A DNA stretch of 64,000 bases from Adiantum capillus-veneris (GCA_014529385.2 CM043943.1:156237592-156301591), one strand, 5' to 3'; shown: positions 20,839 through 32,511, counted from the stretch's first letter. Translations and numbers: made by a program. The notes: a model not told the origin generated them from the sequence alone.

Positions 20839-21766
20839 TGTTAGAAGCTGGACACACCCTACGGAAAATGACTGCTCGGTGGATTATTATTTTTTGTAAT
20901 TATTCATTCATTGAGAAAACCCGACATTTCACCTTGTAAATATTGGGGCTTACAGAAGTTTCCAGATTGTATCCCAGCTTTGACATTTAGATTGAGTAGA
21001 TGGTTAAATTGGAACATTAGGGTTTGAGAATTGTAAGGTATTTATACCACTTTTTGACCTTAATAAAAAAACCTTTTGTCATTTTAAAAAGTTAGAAGTC
21101 TGTGAGTGAGCGTATTGTGTACGAGAGAGAGTGAGAGCTTCATCTTGAGGCTACGTGTGCGCCGGTGGTCGAAATCAAGTACGGAGAAGTGCAGCGTGTT
21201 GCCCCCGACGAGAGCTACGCGCCAATACCTACATTCCGCGCGTATGGTCCGGTTTTGCGAGCTCTATCTATGAGCTTCATCTGGTGATTCGGTGAGCATA
21301 CGTTGTCTGATTTTGCATTGCAGCATATCCACGCGTTCGCATTGAGTAGAGATACACATTATGCACTTTAGCTTTCAGAAACGAAGACCTGCAAATTTCG
21401 GCCATACATCCTACGTGATTTTGCACCGGGTGTTTTGGGTTGGGATTTTGGTTCATAGACCTTAGGGAGAGCGACCTATTGGTGTTAGTAGGGTCTCCTT
21501 CAAGTTCTGTGGTGTTTCGAGATTAATTGATGGGTGTTCGGCTCTAGAAAGCGTTGTACGAAGTTTCCTCTTATGCACTCTTGAAGGCTGTAGCTTAGAC
21601 ATTGGGTAGAGACCTCTATAAGAATTAGTTAGGAGTCGGTCGAGTGTAGGTTGACACCCTATGATTGCTTCCACACGCCTGCGGGTCGAGCTTCATCCTT
21701 AGCTGACAAATCTTGTTAGGTGAGTTCTCGCTGTGCTGACGTCCGTCGCGGCGTATCCGTCCAACA
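20839..21766 (+). repeat. probable 3' LTR of element P1
   Basis: It starts TGTTAGAAGC right after the polypurine tract. Inside are a TATA-like TATTTATACC (21039-21048), AATAAA (21062-21067), and a CG-rich downstream part as in many plant LTRs. The end at CCGTCCAACA (21766) is chosen by the TGTT...AACA symmetry; the next two bases (CA) could also belong. No second copy of this LTR is in the window, so the boundary is provisional. A block TTGCATTGCA ... CGCATTGA-GTAG (21313-21349) recurs in the LTR-like end of P2. Confidence 0.6.
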
Positions 21767-21846
21767 CAATGGTTTTTGCTTTGAAGGGGTCTGCTGGCTA
21801 GAAGTTCTTGGGCTTCTAGCTAGTGTAGCATTTTCTGGTACTAGAG

Positions 21847-23510
21847 CTAAGCTTGATGAATTTGCAGTCCCCCCTTCCTAGGGTGATCACTATAGCTTGC
21901 TTCATTGTGAGAGCTCAAACCTGTCTGGCTCTGGTTGAGTCTAACCTTTTGGGATTGTGAAGGTACACTTTGGCTAGCACTGTTGACATTTGGTATCTGT
22001 AAACCTTCTGCATAGTTTCCTATGTATCTTCGAGAAACATGACAAATTATTCCCCAATTCAATCTGTAGATAGCATTATCTTTGCCCTGATATTATCTAT
22101 CCCATGGGTCTCCTATGATTTGAGCTTTTGTGATTTCAGGACCCAATGCATCATAGATTCTAGATTGTTGTCTATATCTATGACTGTTTTGGTCAAAGTA
22201 TATGCGCGTTTGGTCACAACATCGAAGTTTGATTTTCGACGGAGGAGATTTTGGCTCTGAACAGATCTCTGGGTTCACTCGGGTAATATCCTTTAGCTCT
22301 AGAGAGGATGGGCTTTAATAGATTATTTCCACTGAAATGAACCATCCTTTCTGATCTATCACTGGACGCACTTCTATGAGCTGGTATGTGGGCCGTTCAA
22401 ACACCGGTTGATCCTTTTTGTACAGTTGCCCTTTTGGGTCCACATAGTGTGCATATGGATTATGTGTACCATATAATGCTAACATCGTTCTGTTTGATAT
22501 GTCCCTTAGACTTGTGAATGATTGCACACTTGTGTCAGTGGATGCAAAATCATTTGCAAACCTAACAGTCTTTTCAACCTTTGGTGATATCTCGACACCT
22601 TTACCAAATTCATGCAAGAATTTGTTGTTCAAAGAATCAATTTTAAGCTTTCCACGTGCCTGTGCATCTTTATGCTGATTTTGACTTGTAGTGTTTTTAC
22701 CGATGCTTCTAATAGTAATGCAAAATCATCCGATTGCATTAAAAGTGACAGGTTTGATGCACTTTCATCAAAATTCACATTTCCAAATTTTTTTGTACCT
22801 TGCCTGGCAGTTGCTGTATCCTTGTTGTCTAGATTTCTTGGACAATATTCAGCAAAATGTCCACCTTTTCGTCCACAATCTAAGAAATATGCCATGAGTG
22901 GTGGTATTTCAATTGGCTCTATCATGTCAAGCTCTTGAAGAGGAGCTTCTGTTTCTGTGCTTGCCAAATTGTTGGCATCTTCTTTTAGAACACTGAGCAT
23001 CAAGCTGTAGACTGCTCCATCTTGACCTTTGTATCGTCTTTCGCTTGGTTCTCCAATTAGATTGGCTTCTATTGGTTGATCTGTTGGATCTTGCATTTTT
23101 GGTTCTCGATTGTAGATCTAACCACTTTAATCCATGTACAATGACCCTGATTGCATATGCACTAAATGTATGCTTTGCTGGCTTGTGCAGATTTCTAGAT
23201 AACCACTTGGGTTGATTTTTTGCACCTCTATCTGCACTTCGCTTTTAAGCTTGCAATACCTCGCTCCATTGAAGTCTATGAACATCTCGGAGTTCTCTGA
23301 ATCTGGTTTTACTTTGATCAATAGGATCTTGGCTCTTGTGCTCCTTTTGTTGTTCATCAAGTATCTATGGCCTTTTGAATTTGTATACAAGACTTTATCT
23401 CCATTGTAGCCATAAAGCTGTAAAATCTGCTTTGTTGCACTTATACCTGTGTTACCACTGCTACTGGCTTGCTCTGTTGTACTTGAACTCTCAGCTCGAG
23501 ATGAGTCCAT
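21847..23510 (-). pseudogene. P2 gag-like reading frame with a damaged zinc knuckle
   Basis: On the reverse strand a frame starts MDSSRAESSSTTEQASSSG (23510) and runs to 23127. It continues in the same frame from 23096 to 22629, then (one frameshift near 22630) in another frame from 22632 to about 21847, with stops near 22315 and 22095. The middle piece has a zinc-knuckle-like stretch, DCGRKGGHFAEYC, in which the first Cys of the usual CX2CX4HX4C is Phe (codon TTC, one base from TGC). No protease or polymerase motif follows. The last piece is Ser/Gln/Asn-rich. The knuckle and the position after a leader argue for gag; the N-terminal part is not one I recognise. Confidence 0.5.
21867..21880 (-). 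other. possible polypurine tract of P2
   Basis: The reverse strand reads AGGAAGGGGGGA inside the last codons of the P2 frame. If functional, the P2 3' LTR would start just left of it. Nothing there resembles the right-hand P2 LTR, so the 3' LTR is missing. Confidence 0.35.
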
Positions 23511-23959
23511 GTCGACTGGTTCTTCAAAAACTGTCTCCTAGCAGACTTTGGTATTGATTAGCAAAAAAATTCATGCTCAAGTTTGATAAGACTGCTTTTT
23601 TCAAAGTACTTCTGGCAGTTGATTTCTCTTAGACTCATAAGAGTTGATTAACTCTAGCTCGAACGTGTCAGAATTGATTGTAGCCTTTGAAATGATGAAA
23701 ATCTAGGCTTGAATAACCTAACCTGCAGATTAGATTGTTATCCATTTTTTCCACTTGACTTGTTTCAGCTCTTGTCAAGCTCCCAATTCTTTGCCTGCAA
23801 TCTGGTTCTTCAATCTGAGCTAAGTGAGTCAGCAATTGAGATTTCCAAATTCTATCCTTACAAGGAGCTAAAGGACTAATTTGCAACCTTGAAATTGAGT
23901 TAACAGGTACCAAATTGGATCCAATGGAGCCCAAAACTGACCAGTGGCCTTATATTATG

Positions 23960-25150
23960 TTGTTCTAGCGATCCAAACTTCATGAGCCTTCACAAAAGAT
24001 GTTTGCAATCATGCTTACAGTCTATGGTATCAATCTTAATCAGTTTTGAGCCAAAAGTTAACGATCGCGATTATTAACTTTTGACCTAAAATGACAACTT
24101 TTTTCAACTTTTTCTCTAAACATTCTTTTTATGATCTCTTTTAAGTCTTTGAGTCGAGTTAAAACTTAATTTGGACAAGATTCATTAAGTTTATCAACTG
24201 TTTCGTGTCCGCAGACTCTGATTTCAAGAATTTGGCTTAAGTCTCACTTTTGTGATCCAAATCTGACCAAAATAGATTTGTGAGGTCTACTTGCTATGCT
24301 TGCCCTTGTGGTATGCACAAATATGCAAGATTGTCAATTTTTGGAGCAGATGTAAATAATTACGATTATTTACTCTGGTAAATTTTTTGCAAGTTTTTGT
24401 CCCAATCTTGACACAGATCTGTTAAGCACCTCATGTTAAGGTCTCTAGCCAAGTTTCATCAAGTTTGGACTATTTTTTGTCAAATGGTCATCAGTTTTCT
24501 GTCCGCAGACTAACTTTGCAAATTTGGTCACAATTTTCAATCCAGTGATCCAAATCTTACCAAATTTGGTTTGTGGGCTTATTACAACATGGTAAAACTA
24601 GTGGTATGCTGACTTGGTCAAAAAAGTTGAAAAATAGAGTAGATGTAAACAATCGTTATTATTTACAACTGACAAATTTTTTCATCTTTTTGATCAACTG
24701 AGCATATACACATGTTTATCACATCAATATAAGCCTACGAATCAAGTTTCATCAAGTTTGGACAATTTTTTTCCCAATGTACACTCAAAACTCAAAAAGT
24801 CAGTACAAACCTTAGTTTTTACCCAATTTTTTGCCAGTTTAGTCATCCAAATCTTTTGGGCCTTTACAAAAGTTGTTTGTACACATGCAATGAGTCAATG
24901 GTATGAACCTTGGTCGATTTGGAGTAGAAAGTTAATAATCGCGATTATTAACTTTAGGCCCAAAATTGACACTTTTTTGAACTTTTTCACTGGAAAGTCT
25001 TTTCATGATCTATTTTGAGCCTATAAATCAAGTCAAAACTTAATTTGGCCTAAAATGTCAAGAAAAAGTAAATAATCTGAGTTTTGGCCAACTCTTGAAA
25101 ATTTTACCTCAAAGTGTCATTGAGCTTACCCACTGGTTCATACAACTTTT
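23960..25150 (-). repeat. tandem array of ~290-bp units with palindromes (P2 leader)
   Basis: Four units have palindrome centres at about 24067, 24362, 24655 and 24941 (spacing 295, 293 and 286 bp). The best is a perfect 28-bp palindrome at 24928-24955 (AAAGTTAATAATCG plus its reverse complement). The first (24053-24082) is 30 bp with two mismatched pairs; the middle two keep 9-10-bp arms around a decayed centre. Around them recur GTTTCATCAAGTTTGGAC, AACTTTTT and ATGATCT-like phrases. A half palindrome (AAATCGCAATTATTAAC) lies at 25970-25986. The array precedes the P2 ORF in the direction of reading, as the 11.2-12.2 kb array precedes the P1 ORF. Confidence 0.8.
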
Positions 25151-26149
25151 AAGCTTACTGTCCAGTTGAATTGACTGGTTTGGAGTCTTTTCGTGCTATT
25201 TCTAGCCGTAGACCTGAAACTCTGCAACTTCACATAAACAACTCACAGATGATTCGTTTGGAGTGAGAAATGTTCTGAAATCCCCTCGGATCCTACTTAC
25301 CCTAGTCCTAAGTTCTCATGCAATGGGGTTGTGGAAAGTGCCACAAACACTCGTTTTCTTGTTTTTTACGGTTTTCAGAGCCTTGATCTTAAGAATTGTC
25401 TCACCTTTCAATCATTCTCCAAATCCTAATCTAAATCTACAATCTTAAAGGCATTCGGTAAGTACAACTTACCTCCAAGCTGCCTCTACACAGCAAAAGA
25501 CAACAATCTTAAGCTATGCGGTTTCTAAAAAGAAAGTTTTACTCTAGGTGAACCTAGAGGAAGTTAATGGACAAGTACACAAGATGCTCGTGTTTTCCCT
25601 AGTTTAGGTCTTTCGTTCCAGGCAGCTGGGCCAAATGTGGGACGCATGTCTAACCTCACCATCCTATCTTATTATAGTATTAGCGAGAACCACGATTAAT
25701 TTGTAAAACCATGGGACGAAGCTGACTCGACTAGTGCATAGAAGCTACAAGAGGTTGTTAACCTCTTGGAAAACAACTAACAATTTGCATCTAACTCAAG
25801 CTACACTCAAGTGACTGAAATCACCAAAAGCCAATCGCTCATCGGTAAGCAAATCACATCCGTTACAGTATCAAATGACATCCAAACGTAACGAAACTTC
25901 TAGGACAAGTTTATAAGACCTAAGCACACATGCCTATGTGGCCTCAAACCCCACTTTAGGTCAAGTTCCAAAATCGCAATTATTAACAGTAGTGGATTTT
26001 TGACCTAGTCGTTTTCGACCCACAATGCATCTAAATGCCTAGCAATGATGCCCCAATACCCCACCTATGCTTAGTTTTCGATTTAAAAGTGTAAATTCCT
26101 AGTTATGATGAAATTAGGCCGCGGGTCGGCGACGTCAAAAGCAACGAAA

Positions 26150-26470
26150 TACTGTGAATGACCTACATCAATGCGTAGAGCTCTTACCTGCAGTTGCAAT
26201 GCAATAAACGTATTCGCAATGTGACAACCGGAGAGGAAGTAGGAAGCGCGAGAAGGAGAGGAGTGAGCGCCGTTAGCTCACGCTGTGTATTTCTTATCCA
26301 AAAACTTGATAAAATCTTTACAAAGTTGACCTTTATACCTTAGCCAAGGTCTAAAATGTGTAATGTGTGGCGCCCAAGACCTTTGAGACTCCACACTTAT
26401 TGTATCTGCAACCTAAGTACAGTAACTAACCTGCTCTTTACAACTTGGAACTCCCATTGAGCCCGTAACA
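26150..26470 (-). repeat. LTR-like 5' end of P2 (inner boundary unknown)
   Basis: Reverse-strand TGTTACGGGCTC begins at 26470. About 130 bases on is AAGGTATAAAGG (TATA-like), then a CG-rich stretch, then TTGCATTGCA (26195-26204 on plus as TGCAATGCAA) and CGCATTGATGTAG. The order resembles the P1 LTR. Its inner end and a primer-binding site could not be fixed. Confidence 0.45.
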
Positions 26471-26634
26471 CATTAAAATATTACAATTGCTTGAAATAAA
26501 TCGGGAATTTACAATATGTGACCATATTTTAAAAATGTGAAAAATGTGTAACTCCAATCTTTACTGCTTCTTCACTTTGATCTTCGATATGCATCCATAC
26601 GTCTTCAGTCTTTAGTAGCTTCTGTTAACTGACG
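26471..26634. other. no feature recognised
   Basis: This AT-rich stretch lies between the P2 end and the first recognisable copia C3 codon. It contains no gene, and no target duplication was found. Confidence 0.5.
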
Positions 26635-27732
26635 TTGACTCAGTTAACAATCCTTCAAACAAAGAAGCTTCTACCAGGTTTGAAAGAAGTGGACTTAGAG
26701 TTCTGTGAAGATTGTGTTTATGGTGATCAAAAGAAGGTAAAGTTTCAAAATTCAGGAAATGAAAGAAAAATTAAAAAACTTGAGTTGGTTCATTCTGAAG
26801 TTTGGGGCCCTGCAAGTACACCATCACTTGGTGGCTCATTGTACTATGTAACATTAATCATAGACGATGCGACTAGGAAAACATGGGTTTATGTAATGAA
26901 TTGTGTTTTCCATATTTCAAAGGTGGCAAGCCTTTGTGGAGAATGAAGCAGGTACCAAGGTCAAATGCCTCAGATCCGACAATGGAGGCAAATAATGCAG
27001 CCAAGCTTTTGAAAGATTTTTTGCTAGCAATGGCATTCAGAGGCAAAGGACAACCCCAAGGACACCTCAACAAAATGGAATTTCAGAAAGGATGAACAAG
27101 AAAATCATGGAGCGAGCACAAAGCATGCGGCTACATGCAGGCTTACCGCTTAAGCTTTGGGCAGAAGCAGTAAGTATGTCTGTGTATTTGATCAACTGGT
27201 CACCCTCAACGGCATTTGATGGGGGAGTTCTAGAGGAGGCATGGGAGGTAAACCGGTGAATTATTCATTTCTCAAATTAGTGTTTGGACGTGAGGATTTC
27301 ATGCACATAGATAGAAGCCTAAGATCAAATCTAGATGCAAAGTCCAAAAAGTGTTTCTTCATTGGCTATGGAGAAGGTGACTTTGGGTATCGCCTATGGA
27401 ATCCTGAAGATGGTAAAATCTTTAGAAGTAAGGATGTAATTTTCAATGAACAAAATATGTACAAAGATTACTTGGAAAGAAAACAAACAAAAGAAACTTG
27501 GGATGAGTACATGGAGCTTGAGGACGGGGAAGACTCAAGGAGTGCAAATGGTGACAACGTACAACAATGTCAACCAAATGAGGAGCCTCAACCAATTCCG
27601 CGAAGATCCACAAGATCAAGTAGATCTCCAGAGAGGTTTGTTCCTTCCTTCAACCATCTCTTGATCTCAGATTCTGGTGAGCCAGAACCATACGAGAAGG
27701 TATACAACACAAATCCAACGAAGAATAGATAA
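26635..27732 (+). pseudogene. C3 integrase remnants
   Basis: The pieces in order are: the pre-integrase end FCEDCVYGDQKKV, LELVHSEVWGPA and YYVTLIIDDATRKTWVYV (26635-26946); then out of frame KVKCLRSDNGG, PQQNGISERMN and a FWAEA-like stretch (26940-27240); then KSKKCFFIGYGEGDFGYRLWNPED, RSKDVIFNE and RSTRSSRSPERF (27241-27732). They are the HHCC end, the DDE core and the C-terminal part of a copia integrase. At least three frameshifts and a stop at 27730-27732 divide them. Confidence 0.85.
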
Positions 27733-27779
27733 AGAGCATGCAAGTGGAGATGGACTCATTACATCACAACCAAACATGG

Positions 27780-28842
27780 ACATCAAAACAAATGGGTGTA
27801 CAAGCTAAAGGTAGAAGAAGGTGTACAAGCTAAAGGAAGAAGAAGGTGGGAAGAAAAGGTACAAGTCTATGCTTTTGGTAGAAGGGTTTTCTCAAAAGAA
27901 AGGTATTGACTTCAATGAAATATTTTCTCCAGTTGTAAAAATGAACTCAATTAAGCTTGTCTTAAGCCTTGTGGTTGCTCATGATTAAAATCTCAAGCAA
28001 ATGGATGTAAATACGGCATTCCCTCACGGTGACTTAGAGGAGAAAATTTACATGCTTCAACCAAAGGGGTATGAAGTAAAAGGTAAGGAGAAAATGGTTT
28101 GCAAATTAAAGAAGAGCTTGTATGGCTTGAAGCAAGCATCAAGACTGTGGTACTTGAAGTTTGATAAATGGATGTTGGATCACAGGTTCCAAAGATGCAA
28201 CTCAAATCACTACGTTTACACAAAGAATTTGGGAGATGGGAAGTTCATCATCCTAATGTTGTATGTTGATGACATGTTGATTGCAAGTGCTAACATGCAG
28301 GACATCAAAGACCTAAAAGAGGAGCTATCTAAATCTTGTTCAATGAAAGATTTAGGTGTTGCAAAGAAGATACTTGGTATGAAGATATCAAGGGACAGGA
28401 CAAAGAAGACAATAAAGCTATCTCAACAGGATTACATCAAGAAGGTACTAAAAAGACTGGCTATGTCTTCATGGTTGGAGGCACAGCTGCAGAAACTGGT
28501 CTCACTTTCTACCATGGAAGCAGAGTATGTAGCAATGACAAAGGCAAGCAAAGAAATTTTGTGGCTTCGCAGATTATTTGAAGAGCTTAGATTCAAGCAA
28601 GACAATTGTGTTTTGTACAGTGATAGCCAAAGCGCATCCATCTTGCGAAGCATTCAGCCTTTCATTCAAGGACAAAGCACATTGAGCTGAGATATCACTT
28701 CATACGCACTCTTTTGGAAGAGGGACAGTTAAAGCTAGGAAAGGTGCACACAAGTGAAAATCCTGCAGACATGTTTATTAAGGTGGTCAACAAGGAGACG
28801 TTGAGCTTTTGCTTATCTTCAATCGGCATTCAAGAATAAGAA
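27780..28842 (+). pseudogene. C3 reverse transcriptase and RNase H with a ~150-codon deletion
   Basis: RT blocks are GIDFNEIFSPVVKMNSIKLVL, QMDVNTAFPHGDLEEKIYM, LYGLKQASRLWY and LYVDDMLIAS. A stop lies within 27960-27990. The stretch VYKLK-V/EEG is repeated near 27790-27850, a small tandem duplication. RT runs to DYIKKVLKR and then jumps, in the middle of the connection domain, to the RNase H phrase SLSTMEAEYVAMTKASKEILWLRRL. About 150 codons that normally lie between are gone. In the neighbouring frame the junction reads TGYVFMVGGTA, placing the right breakpoint just before that motif. The C-terminus HTSENPADMF ends at about 28839. Confidence 0.88.
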
Positions 28843-28901
28843 GGCGGGATGGAAAGCAGTCTCACAGATTTGGTGTGGAGATCAGTCTCCAAGTGGGAGA
28901 T

Positions 28902-29579
28902 TGTTAAGTATGGAGCCTGATTCACCCCTTGTAATTTTTTGTATTAAAAATGCACATTTGTAAGGCCCTCGTTATGAGGAGAAACCATCATGCGTGAAGA
29001 AAAATTACTCGTCAGAAACCAAACCTGTTCTTAGACCCGTTCCACATTTAAACTTGTGCTATATGTATGTTGGGTGGTGCTCACAACTGTCACCTTGATT
29101 TTTCTAATCAGCGGGATTGTCAAAATGCTATCCATTCTCTTATCAAAAAGAGGGACCGAAGCAAGTGTCCTATCATACTACAAGCATTACAATCTAAGGG
29201 TGTTGATATCCCGGGGCATCTTAGTCACTTTGTATGCATACATTGTAAGGACATAGCTATCTTGGAATAGCTTGATCACAAAGTCTTTGATTGCCTCATG
29301 ATCAAGGCAACCCATTGCGCTTTTGGTCCACCAAAAATTCAAGTTCGCTCTCTCACAGATCTCACACGACCCTGTGAAAAGCTAGCATAGGGATAGCTAG
29401 AGATATATGCCTTTGGAGCTTCTAAATCTCAAGCAATACGCTTTGGTTTTGCTCATACCTTGGACTCCGCATTGTTGCGTGTAAATTGGGCAGGGTTTTT
29501 ACTGCAACACGTGCAGTTGAAGGCTAGTTGCCTTGCAAGTATACCTTCCTAGATGATTGCTTCGAGCGAGCCTTGAAAA
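28902..29579 (+). other. start of the C3 3' LTR, then no recognised feature
   Basis: TGTTAAGTATGG at 28902 follows a purine tract and is taken as the LTR start. I could not find its end; CA at 29045 (GTTCCACA) is one candidate. The remainder up to 29579 shows no gene or repeat that I recognise. Confidence 0.45.
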
Positions 29580-29719
29580 ACCACATCTGTCGTCTATTCC
29601 TTCCAAGCTGGTTAAATATATTATTCCGTGTGCAAGTGTCTCTTCGCTTAACCACACCAAATTACACAAGGCTAGGAGGTAAACCAAAAAAACTTTGAAA
29701 CGGCCTCTTGCCCAACAAC

Positions 29720-29720
<1 letters not shown>

Positions 29721-29769
<49 letters not shown>
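29721..29769. repeat. CT microsatellite
   Basis: About 24 uninterrupted CT units. The matching position in copy B (34566-34711) is about three times longer, showing strong length instability since the duplication. Confidence 0.95.
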
Positions 29770-29772
<3 letters not shown>

Positions 29773-31474
29773 GACTATGCTATCTAGCAATTGGACTTGC
29801 AGCTGCTTACTGAGTGCTGGTGTAACAATGGGCGTCTCATGAATGAATTCACTCTAGGGCCCCATGACAAAGGGTCGTAATCTATGATGAATATCAATTG
29901 GCCGAATTCCTTAAGCTCAACCGAGTAGTCGGTAGGAACACCATCCACAACATGATGCTTTTTCACATTGTGTTGTGCTACAAGCTTGATATTATCAATT
30001 TACTGTTTGAGGAGATGTTTACTGGCCTCCTCGGCGAGGAGGCCCAACCGTGCAACGTCGGCAACGACGGCATCAGTCGTCTTTCTCTTCAAGGGGGGTT
30101 GCATCAGGAGAGCCATCAGCAGCAGCTACAAGGTAGCTTTGCATGCTTATATGAAGCTAGCCGTGGGTTGGAGATAAGGCTTGTAAGGCTGTGCCGTTTA
30201 TAGAACCCCAAAAAGGTTCAGCAACGATGAGGTGCCAGCTAGAGCCGCTTCACTGGTGCACATATTGGCAGTACTAAATAGTGTCTCACTGCTTGTTTTA
30301 TGGTGCTTGTCTGATCCCGTTCAAATTATCTCTGCACTCTGCTCGAGCCAACTCTGAGACTTGGGCTTGAACTTAGAAGGCACTGGGCAGCGTTTGCAAC
30401 TTTGCAGTTTGAACTTTGCATAGTTCAGGCGAGGCAAGAAGAGATTGGGCGCTGCAGATTTTCTTCCTGAAGAAAAGACACAACTCACTGAAGTAATAGG
30501 AAAACGTTCTTCCTGCTGGGCTTTTTCCCGTCACCCGTTGCATGCGAGAGGGACAGACAGACAGTACATGCCTCACGCGGCTTGCTGTAAATGGCAAGCT
30601 GGCAGCTTGATTCTCTATTTATTGGTGCAGATTGTGGAGATTCATGTCTTCTCAGCATCAAGATGTATGCTTTTGTCTGCAAGTCTTTAAACACAAACAT
30701 GGAGAAGCTGCCCTTGTGAGCAGGTGCAGGCTCGCTCGGAGACATGGCGAAGATGCCCTTGTGAGTAGGTGCAAGCTCGGACAACCTTCTTGAGTTGCTA
30801 TCTCTCCGTCCTGGTGAAAAATACATGGAGTGGGCAGACGTGTAGCTCTTGGAGCATCATCGAGTTAGCCCTACAAGGATGCAATAGACGACATGCAGCA
30901 CTCTGAGGTAGGACAGTCTCTGCGCAATGACGAACATGGTGCTTGCACGCATGATGAGAGCAGTCCAGGCAGCTCACAATGATTCTGCTGGAACCAGTCC
31001 GCATCGGCGCGGACTGGATTAGACAGTTTACTGCAACCCATAATATAAATAAAAAAACAAAAAAACTGCTTTTTCTAGTGTGTTGCCGGATATTTTGTAG
31101 CTTTGTACAGTGTGCTGAAAGAGCTTGGAACCAGTCCACGCCGGCACGGACTGGTTTGGAGAGGTTTCACAAGATACAAAGTGAGAGGAGGGGGGATTAA
31201 CTGCTGTTGAACGCTTTAGACTGTGGAAGCTCCATGCATGTTAGAGTGGATTCACACGCCCTTCCACCACCCCTACTCTAACTCCAACCCTCATGAAATC
31301 AAGGCATTTGCGTGGACGGGGGTAGCATGGCAATGTTAAACGAAGCCCATCAAATCTACACTTTGCCAAAAATGATAGAGTTCGGTTCTCTTTGCCATCG
31401 TTAACCGGTGGCACATTGTCAATGCCTTGTCTCCTCTCTCTGTCAACGACCAATTATGGACTACCGCCTACTTG

Positions 31475-31478
<4 letters not shown>

Positions 31479-31539
<61 letters not shown>
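31479..31539. repeat. CT microsatellite
   Basis: About 30 CT units following GAAAACT. The copy B counterpart at 46935-47101 is about 83 units. Confidence 0.95.
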
Positions 31540-31541
<2 letters not shown>

Positions 31542-32426
31542 AGTTATAGGCAGTCAACATGTTCCATGTGGCAGACTAAAGATGCGTGCAAATGTTGTGC
31601 TTTATCATAGGCAATGTACAATGTTGGAGTGGGGTGGAGGTTCAGCCGACTAGGGTGGTACCCGAGCGTGCAAACGCACCATTATTCAAGGAGATGCCCT
31701 CAAATTAGCTTTCTAACTTGTTTGTTTGAAGACACGAAGTGCATCCAATGCAATGAGGCCTTTCTGAATAAGGACGTTGTCTGTAAAAGGGAAGAGGAGT
31801 AGGAGGACACTAGGGCATTGGTTACATATTAGGCAAGCATCACCAACCAGTTTGTAGTCATCGTGAGTGGGCTATTATCGGTTGGTCAAAACTGTAGTCA
31901 TAGCGGAGATGACACAGAGTAGAACCCATCACTAGGGCACTCAAGGAATGCAACTATGCTTGCAAGCCCAAACACGCACTCATATTGTGAGAAGCTCTTC
32001 ATAATCGTAACAAAGCACGAGCCCCCCAAACAACAACCTAGCTGGCATAACAAGTCAGCCTTACCTACATGGGGGCAACCACCCCGGTACTTAACGATTG
32101 TCCGACATTCCAGATGCTCATTGTCCCCTATTCTGCAAAGCATGCTTCTTACCTCTGGCATGGTAGAATCGTAGTGCATGCGGGTCTAGCTAGCTTGTCC
32201 CCTTGCAAATTGAACGTCAACGTTATGTACTTTGTGACATCATGTGGTTCTCGGCCTTACGCGACAAGCCCTGAAATAAAGGTATGCTAACGAATACTGA
32301 GAAACAATGAGATTCTTCTTCACTTTTCGGCTAGGGAGTTGAGTATGTGTAATTTGATATGATAATGGTGTGATAAGCATGCCACTTTTGTAGCTTACCT
32401 ACTGGTTTTTGGTTGCACAAGGTGTA

Positions 32427-32429
<3 letters not shown>

Positions 32430-32511
<82 letters not shown>
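32430..32511. repeat. CT microsatellite
   Basis: About 41 TC units, followed by GGCACTTGAGTCA as in copy B (47487-47570). Confidence 0.95.

Larger units (their letters stand above)
21767..26470 (-). mobile_element. decayed LTR element P2, reverse strand
   Basis: Read leftward from 26470 the order is: an LTR-like start TGTTACGGGC, a TATA-like AGGTATAAAG (about 26330-26340), the TTGCATTGCA / CGCATTGATGTAG block shared with P1, a leader containing a ~290-bp palindrome array (23960-25150), and a gag-like reading frame (23510-21847). It ends in a purine tract. No RT or integrase is seen, so it is either non-autonomous or truncated where the P1 LTR adjoins at 21766. The plan mirrors P1 although ORF and palindrome sequences differ. 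Confidence 0.5.
26635..29000 (+). mobile_element. Ty1/copia fragment C3 with internal deletions
   Basis: Integrase, RT and RNase H blocks appear in copia order but gag, protease and the 5' LTR are missing. The 3' end is visible: purine tract AAGTGGGAGAT (28891-28901), then an LTR start TGTTAAGTATGG at 28902. The right end of the LTR was not found. The coding region is heavily broken, so this is an old fragment. Confidence 0.85.

Noticed and set aside
3778-21766. G1 and P1 as one giant Tat-type element with 3' accessory ORF and tandem repeats
   Set aside because: Attractive because some plant Tat/Ogre elements have long 3' regions with tandem repeats, but nothing in the window proves continuity across 9.5-11.2 kb, and P2 shows a similar array on the 5' side of an ORF. 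Left open.
29056-29270. Two overlapping plus-strand ORFs of 66-67 codons after C3
   Set aside because: Probably LTR or flank sequence. No domain, no start context, and two frames open over the same stretch.
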